From the NCBI GenBank assembly GCA_003506435.1, contig DOAQ01000032.1, positions 1 to 64,000 of the forward strand: DNA of 64,000 bases, read 5' to 3'. Shown piece after piece: positions 16,711-25,612 of this stretch (positions are counted from its first letter, which is position 1; every line of letters starts with the position of its first letter). This stretch comes from Prolixibacteraceae bacterium. Its GTDB lineage: Bacteria > Bacteroidota > Bacteroidia > Bacteroidales > Prolixibacteraceae. The notes beneath the pieces were generated by a model. The model saw only the letters and a list, made by a program, of their open reading frames with translations. It was not told the origin of the DNA and did no database searches. The translations under genes were made by a program, and so were the position numbers.

Positions 16711-18861
16711 ATGAATTTCATTTCCAAAACATTATTATCTATTCTGATTACATTTTCAGCATATCAGGGATTTGCGGTCAAATCGGATGCAGAGGTCATC
16801 CGCCAGCGTATTATTGCTGAGTTGATGGAGCAGGAGGTCAATGTATCGCGGGTTTCCAATCTGATGAATTCAATCCAGCCGGATGGAACCTGGGTCGATA
16901 TTAATTATGAGGATGTATCGAAAACGGGTTTTCAGCACGGAGAACACCTGTCCAACTTGATTGAGTTGAGCCGCGCATATAAAAAGCGAAACAGCCCGTT
17001 GAAAGACGACAAGCAGTTGAAAAAAGTGATTTATTCGGCGCTCGGATACTGGCTTGCCAACGATTTTATCTGCGAAAACTGGTGGTGGAACCAGATCGGT
17101 ACGCCCAATGCGCTGGTTGCTGTCCTTCTGATTATGGATGAAGAACTTACCAAAGAACAGGTTGCCAAAACGTTGCCGATGGTTGGCCGGGCGCATCTGG
17201 AAGCTTCCGGGGCGCGGCCCAGCGGCGATCGTATAAAAATTGCAGGCATCCTGGCAAAATCCCTGTTGTTTCAACGTAAAGAAGCTGAATTTAACGATGT
17301 AATCCGGGTTATTGAAGGCGAAATAAAATTTGCTGCCGGGCGCGGAATGCAACATGATTTCAGTTTTCATCACCGGGAAGACCGGGTAAACAACACCCTT
17401 TCCTATGGGACTAGCTACGCCGATGCTTTTGCTGAATGGGCCGCCAATGTTACTGGAACGAAATACCAGTTTTCGGAAGAACCGCTGAAACAACTTATCG
17501 ATTATTACCTCGATGGAATTTGCAAAATGATGGTTTTTGGCAAATATCCCGATCCGGGAGCGACCAACCGCGATATTACCCGCAGAGGCTCTCTGCAACC
17601 ATGGGGACCCAAAACACCTGAAGAATTACTTTTGGCAGGTAATTACCGGAGAAGCGAATTGGAAGAGATCATAAAAATCAGAAAAGGAGAAACGGCATCG
17701 ATACCGGTACACAGTACTTTTTTCTGGCAGACCGAACATTTTACATTTCAACGGCCTGAATTTTTTACATCGGTACGTATGTTTTCAACCCGAAATCAGA
17801 ACATGGAATATCCGTATAACGGGGAAGGATTGATGAACCACCATCGGGGCGACGGAACGAATTACATTTCGCGCAGCGGCATCGAATACCGGGATATGGC
17901 TCCGGTGTACGACTGGCAGAAAATACCGGGTGCTACCATCCTGCAAAAACCGGAACTCCCCGTTGAAACTGAAATTCAGAAAGAAGGCTCGATGGATTTC
18001 GTAGGCGCTGTAACCGATGGACAATACGGAGCAGTAGCCTTCGATTTTAAAAGTCCGCACGATCCGTTGAAAGCGAAAAAAGCATGGTTTTTTTTCGATA
18101 AAGAATATGTTTGTCTGGGAACCGGAATTCAATCGAAGTCAAAATTACCGGTTGTAACTACGCTGAACCAATGCCTGCTGAACGGCGATGTGGTGATGAT
18201 GAACGAAAACGGAAAATCAATCCTGAAACAGGGCGAACACGAACCCGGACAGGTAAAATGGATTTTCCACGATAGCATTGGCTACCTTTTTCCCGAACCG
18301 CAAAAAGTGAAGTTGACCAATCGAGCGCAAACCGGAAGCTGGTACCGGGTTAATCGTCAGTCGGATTCACCGAAAGACGAAATCAGCATGAATGTATTCA
18401 AGCTCTGGATCGACCACGGAAGCCAACCTCAAAATGGTACTTATTCGTATATCATTGTCCCTGCGGCGACTGAAGCTGAAATGGAACAATCGACAAACAA
18501 CCGCGACATCGAAATACTAGCCAATAATTTCGCGATTCAGGCTGTAAAACATTCTGCACTGAACCTCTGCCAGATCATTTTTCATACTTCCGGAGAAATT
18601 CAGCTTTCCGGAACGTTGATAGTCAGGATGGACAGCCCCGGTATTGTAATGATCAAAGATGAAGGAACCCGGATATCGGCAATTTCCGTATCCGATCCCA
18701 GCCGTAAATTGGGTAAAATCCATTTGTCGGTCAGTGAAAAGATAGAAAAAAGAGGGGAGGGTTTCAATGCAAGCTGGGACCCGCATGAAGGGGTTACACA
18801 AATATCGGTCGATCTGCCGCAAGGCGTTTATGCCGGGAAAAGTGTAACCATTAATTTGTAG
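16711..18861 (+). CDS. Polysaccharide lyase family 8 (hyaluronate/chondroitin/xanthan lyase type)
   Basis: A 716-residue secreted enzyme with a signal peptide (about 1-22). The N-terminal alpha/alpha-toroid carries the family-8 signature ENWWWNQIGTPN with catalytic-type Asn123, a His at 220-221, and YGTSY with Tyr232. The central beta-sandwich includes NGEGLMNHHRGDGTNYISR, another PL8 hallmark. The order and length match PL8 enzymes, which cleave hyaluronan, chondroitin or xanthan side chains by beta-elimination next to a uronic acid. Substrate cannot be read from sequence alone. Lack of sulfatases nearby argues against chondroitin sulfate as the main target. The heparinase-family gene follows after 35 bp. 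Confidence 0.88.
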   Translation: MNFISKTLLSILITFSAYQGFAVKSDAEVIRQRIIAELMEQEVNVSRVSNLMNSIQPDGTWVDINYEDVSKTGFQHGEHLSNLIELSRAYKKRNSPLKDDKQLKKVIYSALGYWLANDFICENWWWNQIGTPNALVAVLLIMDEELTKEQVAKTLPMVGRAHLEASGARPSGDRIKIAGILAKSLLFQRKEAEFNDVIRVIEGEIKFAAGRGMQHDFSFHHREDRVNNTLSYGTSYADAFAEWAANVTGTKYQFSEEPLKQLIDYYLDGICKMMVFGKYPDPGATNRDITRRGSLQPWGPKTPEELLLAGNYRRSELEEIIKIRKGETASIPVHSTFFWQTEHFTFQRPEFFTSVRMFSTRNQNMEYPYNGEGLMNHHRGDGTNYISRSGIEYRDMAPVYDWQKIPGATILQKPELPVETEIQKEGSMDFVGAVTDGQYGAVAFDFKSPHDPLKAKKAWFFFDKEYVCLGTGIQSKSKLPVVTTLNQCLLNGDVVMMNENGKSILKQGEHEPGQVKWIFHDSIGYLFPEPQKVKLTNRAQTGSWYRVNRQSDSPKDEISMNVFKLWIDHGSQPQNGTYSYIIVPAATEAEMEQSTNNRDIEILANNFAIQAVKHSALNLCQIIFHTSGEIQLSGTLIVRMDSPGIVMIKDEGTRISAISVSDPSRKLGKIHLSVSEKIEKRGEGFNASWDPHEGVTQISVDLPQGVYAGKSVTINL

Positions 18862-18896
18862 AAATTCAGAAAAATAAACTGTAAAATCGAGACAAT

Positions 18897-20774
18897 ATGA
18901 TTAAAAGAGTTCATTTTCTGCTGACCTTTTTCTTTCTGATATTCTCATCGTTTGCCTGTGAAAAAAACGAAGGAGAGACGCAGGATGAAAAGGAATCCAG
19001 CCATCCGAGGATACTACTTTTGAAAGGAGAGGAACAACTGATTGAGCAATCGATTGCAGCCAGCCCGGTCTGGAAGAAAATGCACGATGCTATTTTGGTA
19101 GAATGTGCCTACATCATAGCCAAACCGCCTGTCGAACGAATACAGATTGGCCGCCGCCTGCTCGACAAATCGCGCGAATGCCTGCGCCGGGTATTCTACC
19201 TGTCGTATGCTTATCGCATGACTGGTCAGGACAAATACTTGCAGCGCGCCGAGAAAGAGATGTTGGCAGTTGCCGGTTTCAGCGACTGGAACCCATCGCA
19301 TTTTCTGGATGTTGCTGAAATGACGATGGGAATGGCAATCGGTTACGACTGGCTGTACGATAAACTTTCGGCTGAGTCGCGCGAAACGATTAAAAACGCC
19401 ATTCTGAATAAAGGAATAAACCCGTCGCTCGACAGTGAAAATAACAGCTTTTTAAAAGCCAATCACAACTGGAACCAGGTATGCAATGCCGGAATGACTT
19501 ACGGAGCGCTGGCCATTTCTGAAGATTATCCGGATTTGGCAAAAAAAATTATCGACCGTGCTGTTGAAAGCATTCATCTGCCGATGGACGAATACAAGCC
19601 CGATGGCGCTTATCCGGAAGGGTACAGTTACTGGGATTACGGCACTTCGTTTAATGTGATGTTTCTGAGCGCCCTGGAAAAAGCTTTTGGGACTGATTAT
19701 GGATTGACTGAAACTCCCGGTTTTCTTAAAACATCTGATTTTCTCCAAAACATGACTGGTGTGACCGGGCAATGTTTCAACTGGAGCGACTGCGGATTGG
19801 GAGGAAGTCTCAGTCCGGCCATGTTTTGGTTCGCCCAGAAACGGAATGATCCGTCGGTGTTGTGGGTCGAGAAAAGTTATCTGACAACCAGCGATTATTC
19901 AAAATTTAAAGGCGACCGCTTGTTGCCTGCCATTATGATTTGGGGAAAAGGAATTCCGATGGAACAAATTGCTGAACCTGCATCGAAAGTTTATACGGGG
20001 CAGGGTGCCAGTCCGGTTTGCCTGATACGTACTTCGTGGACTGATCCGAATGGTATTTATGTGGGTTTCAAAGCCGGTTCAGCTTCGGTGAACCACGCAC
20101 ACATGGATATTGGCTCGTTTGTAATGGAGGCCGACGGTTTTCGCTGGGCTTCCGATCTGGGTTCGCAAAGCTATGAGTCGCTCGAATCGAAAGGAATGTC
20201 GATTTTCGGAAGAACACAGGACGCGCAACGCTGGACCATTCTCCGGATGAACAATTATGCGCACAATGTTTTGATTGTAAATAACGAACTGCAACAGGTA
20301 AAAGGCTATGCAAAAATTGACAGATATTCGGCCAACCCGGAGTTCTCGTTTGCCGTTTCTGACCTGACCACAGTGTACGACGGACAGTTGGCAAAACTAA
20401 CCCGTGGGGTGGGTATTGTTGACCAGAAATATGTGGTGGTGCGCGATGAACTGGAAACCGGAACAAAAGCTGCAACCATCCGTTGGAACATGCTCACCAA
20501 AGCCGATGTGAAAATCACCGGAGCAAATACTGCGGAACTGACAAAAGATGGTAAGAAACTAACCCTGAAAGTTGAATCAGCTTCTGCCATCCGCATGAAA
20601 ACCTGGAGTACGGAACCAACCAACGATTACGATGCCCCAAATCCCGGAACTATATTAGTTGGTTTCGAGTGCGATCTTCCGGCCAATACCGGTAAAACAT
20701 TTCAGGTGCTGTTGATCCCCGGTTCTGCCGGAAACAATACCTTTTTTAACATGGAACTGGATAACTGGAAATAG
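18897..20774 (+). CDS. Heparinase II/III-family lyase lipoprotein
   Basis: A 625-residue lipoprotein (SSFAC, Cys21). An alpha/alpha-toroid lies at about 60-330 with HNWNQVCNAG (His190, Asn193) and PDGAYPEGYSYW (Tyr239, Tyr243). It is followed by the heparinase II/III-like beta-sandwich, marked by NHAHMDIGSFVMEADG (Asn399-Asp404). The pattern is that of heparinase-type lyases of families such as PL12, PL15, PL21 or newer groups, which cleave uronic-acid-containing polymers or oligosaccharides. Family-level placement would need alignment. It follows the PL8 gene closely and precedes a PL5-like gene, so the products of these enzymes probably pass from one to the next. Confidence 0.82.
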   Translation: MIKRVHFLLTFFFLIFSSFACEKNEGETQDEKESSHPRILLLKGEEQLIEQSIAASPVWKKMHDAILVECAYIIAKPPVERIQIGRRLLDKSRECLRRVFYLSYAYRMTGQDKYLQRAEKEMLAVAGFSDWNPSHFLDVAEMTMGMAIGYDWLYDKLSAESRETIKNAILNKGINPSLDSENNSFLKANHNWNQVCNAGMTYGALAISEDYPDLAKKIIDRAVESIHLPMDEYKPDGAYPEGYSYWDYGTSFNVMFLSALEKAFGTDYGLTETPGFLKTSDFLQNMTGVTGQCFNWSDCGLGGSLSPAMFWFAQKRNDPSVLWVEKSYLTTSDYSKFKGDRLLPAIMIWGKGIPMEQIAEPASKVYTGQGASPVCLIRTSWTDPNGIYVGFKAGSASVNHAHMDIGSFVMEADGFRWASDLGSQSYESLESKGMSIFGRTQDAQRWTILRMNNYAHNVLIVNNELQQVKGYAKIDRYSANPEFSFAVSDLTTVYDGQLAKLTRGVGIVDQKYVVVRDELETGTKAATIRWNMLTKADVKITGANTAELTKDGKKLTLKVESASAIRMKTWSTEPTNDYDAPNPGTILVGFECDLPANTGKTFQVLLIPGSAGNNTFFNMELDNWK

Positions 20775-20877
20775 CGACCTCTCTGTGAAATCTCTGTGTG
20801 TACTCTTCTTTCTCTGTGGTTAGACTTCTTTTAGAAACGGAAAAAACAGCATCAAAAAACAGAAAAAATAACATGGC
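20775..20877. other. Short spacer with interspersed 'ctctgtg' motif
   Basis: This 103-bp spacer contains ctctctgtgaaatctctgtg and tttctctgtggttaga, a repetitive phrase that looks like an interspersed intergenic element rather than coding sequence. No hairpin or promoter stands out. Confidence 0.35.
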
Positions 20878-22053
20878 ATGAAACTGAAACCATTTGCAAT
20901 ACTGGTTTTTTCCACCCTGATGATTTCGTGTGCAACCGATATTTCGAAAGAGCTTCGAAAACAGGTTCTCGATGATATCCGGCCATCGGCCATTGAAAAG
21001 GCAGATTCGTTTCTGTCCATTCCTCCGGTTACGGTGACCGACTTTCAGTGTGTTCGAAGCGCCGGAGGAAGACACGATTTTTATTCGGAAGGCGACTACT
21101 GGTGGCCCGATCCTGAAAATTCCGAAGGCCCGTATATTCAGAAAGACGGGCAGAGCAACCCGGATAATTTTTCGGCTCACCGTCATGCTATGGTTCGTCT
21201 GAGCGACATTACAGCAACACTTGCTTCAGCCTGGTTGCTGACCGGTGAACAGAAATATGCCGATCAGGCGCTGAGTCACCTCAATGCCTGGTTTGTTGAT
21301 ACAGCCACCATGATGAACCCCAACATGCTTTATGCTCAGGCTATCTACGGACGGGTTACGGGACGCGGCGTTGGCCTGATAGATGCGTATCATTTTGTAG
21401 AAGTAACCCAATCAGTAAAAATCCTTTCTGAAAAAGGTGCAATTTCAGAAACCCATTCAGCAAAAATAAAAGATTGGTTCAGCCAATTTCTCAATTGGAT
21501 GGTGACTCATCAGTACGGAATTGACGAGATGAACGCCAAAAACAACCACGGCACCTGCTGGGTGGCAACCGCCGCTTCGATGGCAACCTTGACCGGCAAC
21601 AAAGAGATTACAGAAATGTGTGCCGACCGGTTCAAAACGGTGCTGCTTCCTAATCAAATGGAGATTGATGGCAGTTTCCCGCTCGAATTGAAACGTACCA
21701 AACCATACGGTTATTCGCTGTTCAATATTGATGCAATGTGCAATGTTGCCGAAATTTTATCAGCATCGAAAGAGAACGTATGGAAATTCAAAACCGATGA
21801 CGGGAAATCTCTGGCAAAAGGGATGGAGTTTATTTTTCCGTACATTTCAGATAAATCGGGCTGGCCTTACGAACATGATATTTTCATCTGGGATGAATGG
21901 CCGGCACGACAGTCATGCCTGCTGTTTGCCGGGATTGCGTACAAAAAACCGGAATACATTCAGCAGTTTTTGAAATTACCGGCAAATCCGGTTCATCCCG
22001 AAGTAATACGAAATCTTCCTGTCAGGCATCCGGTTATCTGGTTACTGAAATAA
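20878..22053 (+). CDS. PL5-like alginate lyase lipoprotein
   Basis: A 391-residue lipoprotein (LMISC, Cys18) made almost entirely of one alginate-lyase domain (PF05426 type). The signature pieces are all visible: GDYWWPDP (about 72-79), HRHAMVRLSD, NNHGTCW (Asn222-His224), and ELKRTKPYGYS (Arg273, Tyr279), the positions that carry catalysis in PL5-like lyases. Members cut mannuronate, glucuronate or related uronic-acid linkages. No second module is present. It lies 25 bp before the large heparinase-family gene, with which it is probably co-transcribed. Confidence 0.83.
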   Translation: MKLKPFAILVFSTLMISCATDISKELRKQVLDDIRPSAIEKADSFLSIPPVTVTDFQCVRSAGGRHDFYSEGDYWWPDPENSEGPYIQKDGQSNPDNFSAHRHAMVRLSDITATLASAWLLTGEQKYADQALSHLNAWFVDTATMMNPNMLYAQAIYGRVTGRGVGLIDAYHFVEVTQSVKILSEKGAISETHSAKIKDWFSQFLNWMVTHQYGIDEMNAKNNHGTCWVATAASMATLTGNKEITEMCADRFKTVLLPNQMEIDGSFPLELKRTKPYGYSLFNIDAMCNVAEILSASKENVWKFKTDDGKSLAKGMEFIFPYISDKSGWPYEHDIFIWDEWPARQSCLLFAGIAYKKPEYIQQFLKLPANPVHPEVIRNLPVRHPVIWLLK

Positions 22054-22078
22054 ATGTTTAAAACCTAACAACTTAACT

Positions 22079-24817
22079 ATGAATATCAGAGCTTTTAAAA
22101 TCACAGGTTTCTTGTTAATCATTTTGTTTATTGTTCTTTTTAAAGGAACTGCACAAAATAAGTTTCCGCATATTCTGGTAACTGATAGCGATAAATCGTC
22201 AGTTCTCAGCAAAATTGAGCAACAGCCCTGGGCCAGGTCAATTTATTCTGAAATGCAGAAAAAGGTACAACCGTATGCCGATCGGCATCAAACGGATCCA
22301 CAGTGGATATTGAGCCGTTACCTGATGAACCGCGTTCCGGGGAAACGGTACACACAATTTTTTGCCGACAAATCGGGACAAGGGTTAATTGGTTACGGCG
22401 GTGATGCGCCGGTTCCCACTGTGCGGGTAAATACATGGCTCCGTTCGCCTGTTACTGAAAAGGGAACCTCGTACCGAAAGCCGGCAATTGAAGAGTTGCT
22501 TCCCAATGATACTTCGCGGGTTATGTTGCTTTTCAATCCGGAAACCAACCAAAAAGAGTGGGTCGATCCGCAGGAATACACTACTTCTATTAACGCCGAC
22601 ATTAATGATTTGGCGTTTGATGCGGCCATTGTTTACTGGCTCACAGGCGAAACAAAATATGCGAAATTTGCGGCTGATATCCTGAATCAGTGGGTTCAGG
22701 GCGCATACTATCAGGAGCCAATCATCGGTCCGTGCCGAACGGGTTTTCTCGATATGCAAACATTGGGCGATGCGGCTTACCGCAGCCTTATTCTGGCCTA
22801 CGATTTTGTGAAACCGTTTATGAAACAGAACGACTATGATCTTCACTGGTACGAAAAAGTATTCGAGAAAATGGCATCTACCCTGGCTTTCCGCGGTTTC
22901 TGGAACAACAACTGGTATGCCGCCGAAAGTTCGACGATGGTTTTTGCTTCGCTCAGTCTGGAAAATGCTGAAAGGAGAGATTATTATCTTCAGTTTTTTC
23001 TTGAAAAAGATACGATAAACGGAAGCTGCGGACAGTTGGCCCTGCCTTCTACCGTCGAAAAATGGCTGACACACGACGGTCACTGGAAAGAACCGGGCGG
23101 TTACCACAATTACCCGGTAGGCAATTTATTGATTTCTTCACTGGCACTCGAAAAGAATGGTTACGATATTTTCCGTAAGTTTCCGGCCCTGTTCAAAGCA
23201 TCGTACGCCATGCTGAAATATTCGTTTCCAAATCTTACTGTGGGCGCTTTTGGCGATACCGGCCGTGCATCGCAGAGTGCCGAATCGCTGGAAATCGGCT
23301 TACTCGGCGCCATCAAATACAACCAGCCGGAATTACCCGAAATGCTTGCTTCTATGAAAAAACTAATTGACGGGGGCCGGTACAACCGTGAACGCTCCGG
23401 TTTTTTAGGACTTTTGTGTTTTCTTCCGGAATTGCCGGAACCAACCACCGATTACGAATGGCCCCGCACCGGAACGCTTGATTTTGCCCGTCTTTTCCTG
23501 CAACGCAATGGCGTTAATCCCGAAACCGGGATGATGGTTGGAGTGCAGGGGGCAACCTATAATCACAATCATTGCAACGGGATGGCTATGGAATTGTATG
23601 GCTGTGGTACCGTGATGGGAATTGATGCCGGTACAGGTGCCAACTATGAGCATCCGGTACACCGCAATTATTACAGCCAGTGGGCGGCCCACAATACCGT
23701 AGTTGCGGCTGGTTCATCGAGTTCAGTTCCGTTCAGCGGTTCGGCGGGATCGAAACGGATTGGGCAGATAGAACTTGCCGCTATGGAGCCAATGCCCGAT
23801 GAAGAAGCTGTTTCTGAAACCTATTCGTTTACCGACACCCGTTACTTCGACCAGTCGACCAATACCAACCAGTCGCGTACGCTCGCTGTTATCCGCACAT
23901 CGGAAAATACAGGTTACTATGTTGATATTTACCGTTCTGACAATCCGGTGAGCAACGATTACGTGTACCACAACATCGGCGACCAGCTTTCTTTTCTGAA
24001 TGAAAAAGGGAAAACGTTGCAAACGGCGGAAACCAGTTATCCGGTGACAGAAAAAGATTATCCGGGTTTCCGGTTCTTTACAGAAGTACAAAAACTGGAA
24101 AATTATTCCGGAAACTTGACTGCCCGTTTTTCAGGAAAAAATGAAGAGGACGAAACTGTTTTTATGCAGGCATTGATTGCCGGCGCTGAAAACCGGGTTT
24201 ATTATCAAGCCCGGTCGCCAAAAACCAAAACGGCAGGTCGGCAATATTCCGAAAAAACGCTTCCGGTTTTTACTGTTCGTACCGAAAAGGAAGCAACGTC
24301 CAATCCGTTTATCGTGGTTTTTGAACCATACAAAGGAGAAAAGGGCAGCAGCGTTGAACGTATTTCCGCAGAAAAGCGGACCGATGCCGATCAGTTTACT
24401 GCATTGACGGTGTTCAACAAAAACGGATCGCAGCAGCACATTTTCCAGTCGGTTACACCGGAGAAAATATTTACAACGGGAATCGGGCGTTTTTCGGGTT
24501 TCTTCGGAATAGTTGGTATGGAAGGGAAAACTATTTCGTCAATCTACCTTGGAAAAGGAACTGAGATTTCGGTTCACGGATATTCGCTGAAACCTCAAAT
24601 AGCCAATGGTTCCGCATGTTTGACAATGAACGGAACGAATTACCGGATCAGTTGCAATCAATCGACCGAAATTGCCGTTCCTGCAACCGGAGTCTCAAAA
24701 GTTACGCTTTTGCAGGCCGGAAAGGAAACCAAGCTGGATTTTTCAAAATCGGGGAACGGTATTGTTTTTACGGTTCCGGAATTAAATAACGCAGAACTGA
24801 TTATTCAAAAAAACTGA
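22079..24817 (+). CDS. Large heparinase II/III-family protein, probable uronan lyase
   Basis: A 912-residue secreted protein with a hydrophobic signal (about 8-25). An alpha/alpha-toroid region (about 40-450) contains DINDLAFDAAIVYWLTG, FWNNNWYAAES and EPGGYHNYPVGN (Tyr342, His343). A beta-sandwich follows, with the heparinase II/III motif YNHNHCNGMAMELYG (about 494-508). It is much longer than typical heparinase III (~660), the extra length lying in the C-terminal beta region. It should act on uronic-acid-rich chains, but which CAZy family it belongs to cannot be decided here. It is the last gene of the PUL; no unsaturated-uronyl hydrolase or uronate-metabolism gene follows. Confidence 0.75.
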   Translation: MNIRAFKITGFLLIILFIVLFKGTAQNKFPHILVTDSDKSSVLSKIEQQPWARSIYSEMQKKVQPYADRHQTDPQWILSRYLMNRVPGKRYTQFFADKSGQGLIGYGGDAPVPTVRVNTWLRSPVTEKGTSYRKPAIEELLPNDTSRVMLLFNPETNQKEWVDPQEYTTSINADINDLAFDAAIVYWLTGETKYAKFAADILNQWVQGAYYQEPIIGPCRTGFLDMQTLGDAAYRSLILAYDFVKPFMKQNDYDLHWYEKVFEKMASTLAFRGFWNNNWYAAESSTMVFASLSLENAERRDYYLQFFLEKDTINGSCGQLALPSTVEKWLTHDGHWKEPGGYHNYPVGNLLISSLALEKNGYDIFRKFPALFKASYAMLKYSFPNLTVGAFGDTGRASQSAESLEIGLLGAIKYNQPELPEMLASMKKLIDGGRYNRERSGFLGLLCFLPELPEPTTDYEWPRTGTLDFARLFLQRNGVNPETGMMVGVQGATYNHNHCNGMAMELYGCGTVMGIDAGTGANYEHPVHRNYYSQWAAHNTVVAAGSSSSVPFSGSAGSKRIGQIELAAMEPMPDEEAVSETYSFTDTRYFDQSTNTNQSRTLAVIRTSENTGYYVDIYRSDNPVSNDYVYHNIGDQLSFLNEKGKTLQTAETSYPVTEKDYPGFRFFTEVQKLENYSGNLTARFSGKNEEDETVFMQALIAGAENRVYYQARSPKTKTAGRQYSEKTLPVFTVRTEKEATSNPFIVVFEPYKGEKGSSVERISAEKRTDADQFTALTVFNKNGSQQHIFQSVTPEKIFTTGIGRFSGFFGIVGMEGKTISSIYLGKGTEISVHGYSLKPQIANGSACLTMNGTNYRISCNQSTEIAVPATGVSKVTLLQAGKETKLDFSKSGNGIVFTVPELNNAELIIQKN

Positions 24818-24946
24818 TTCAGGAACAAAGGAAAATTCTCGTTTATTTTTCTTTAAAAAAGGTCATGTAGTAAGTTGTACGGAGATGTTTCTTCGTACGG
24901 ATAAATAGTGCCGTTCAGGATAGAAAAAAACTCGGCTTTAAATTCG

Positions 24947-24977
24947 TTTGTTCAGCAATAAAATAAAATTAAATTTG
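24947..24977 (+). promoter_or_regulatory. Bacteroidota-type promoter of the XRE-cupin operon
   Basis: TTTG (24947-24950), a 19-bp spacer and TAAATTTG (24970-24977) match the primary-sigma promoter consensus of this phylum (TTTG and TAnnTTTG). It ends 27 bp before the start codon at 25005. Confidence 0.7.
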
Positions 24978-25004
24978 TGGGATTGCACTTAAAAAACCAA
25001 AGTT

Positions 25005-25580
25005 ATGGCTGAAGATAAAAGCGTAGGCAGCAAAATCCGGCAGGTTCGTGAATTCCAAAAAATAAGCAGGGAAGAACTTGCTTCGCGTTGTAGCCTCCAT
25101 GTTGAACAGATACAAAAAATTGAAGAAGATAAAGTTGTGCCTTCCCTCGCACCGTTGATGAAAATCGCCCGTGCAATGGGCGTTCGGTTGGGAACCTTTC
25201 TCGATGATGTGGAACAGCTCGGTCCGGTAGTGGTCCGTTCAGGCGAGTTGGAAAAAGGAGTTCGCTTTGCTTCGCAGCCCAAAGAAAATCTGGAACATTT
25301 GAATTTCTTTTCGCTGGCTTTCAATAAGGCCGACCGGAGCATGGAGCCTTTCATTGTCGATATCGAACCTTCGCGTCAAAGCAGCTATATGCTCTCGTCG
25401 CACGAGGGAGAAGAATTTATTTATGTGCTCGACGGCGTGGTGGAGATCAATTACGGAAAAGATATTTACCGGCTCGAAAAAGGAGACAGTATTTATCTTG
25501 ATTCCATTGTCGAACATAACGTCCATTCAGGCGACAACAAGCCTGCAAAAATACTGGCTGTAGTTTATGCCGCTTTTTAG
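25005..25580 (+). CDS. XRE-family regulator with C-terminal cupin domain
   Basis: A 191-residue protein with an N-terminal XRE helix-turn-helix (about 9-65; REELASRCSLHVEQIQKIE) and a C-terminal small-ligand cupin domain (about 115-188; SSHEGEEFIYVLDGVVEI, then KGDSIYLDSIVEHNV). Proteins of this layout bind DNA and sense a small molecule. It is followed after 32 bp by an acyl-CoA synthetase gene, and this pairing suggests it controls the synthetase in response to an acyl acid or acyl-CoA; that ligand is inference. A good promoter precedes it. Confidence 0.88.
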   Translation: MAEDKSVGSKIRQVREFQKISREELASRCSLHVEQIQKIEEDKVVPSLAPLMKIARAMGVRLGTFLDDVEQLGPVVVRSGELEKGVRFASQPKENLEHLNFFSLAFNKADRSMEPFIVDIEPSRQSSYMLSSHEGEEFIYVLDGVVEINYGKDIYRLEKGDSIYLDSIVEHNVHSGDNKPAKILAVVYAAF

Positions 25581-25612
25581 ATCTTTTTTTCAGGAAAAAT
25601 AAACCATAGAAC

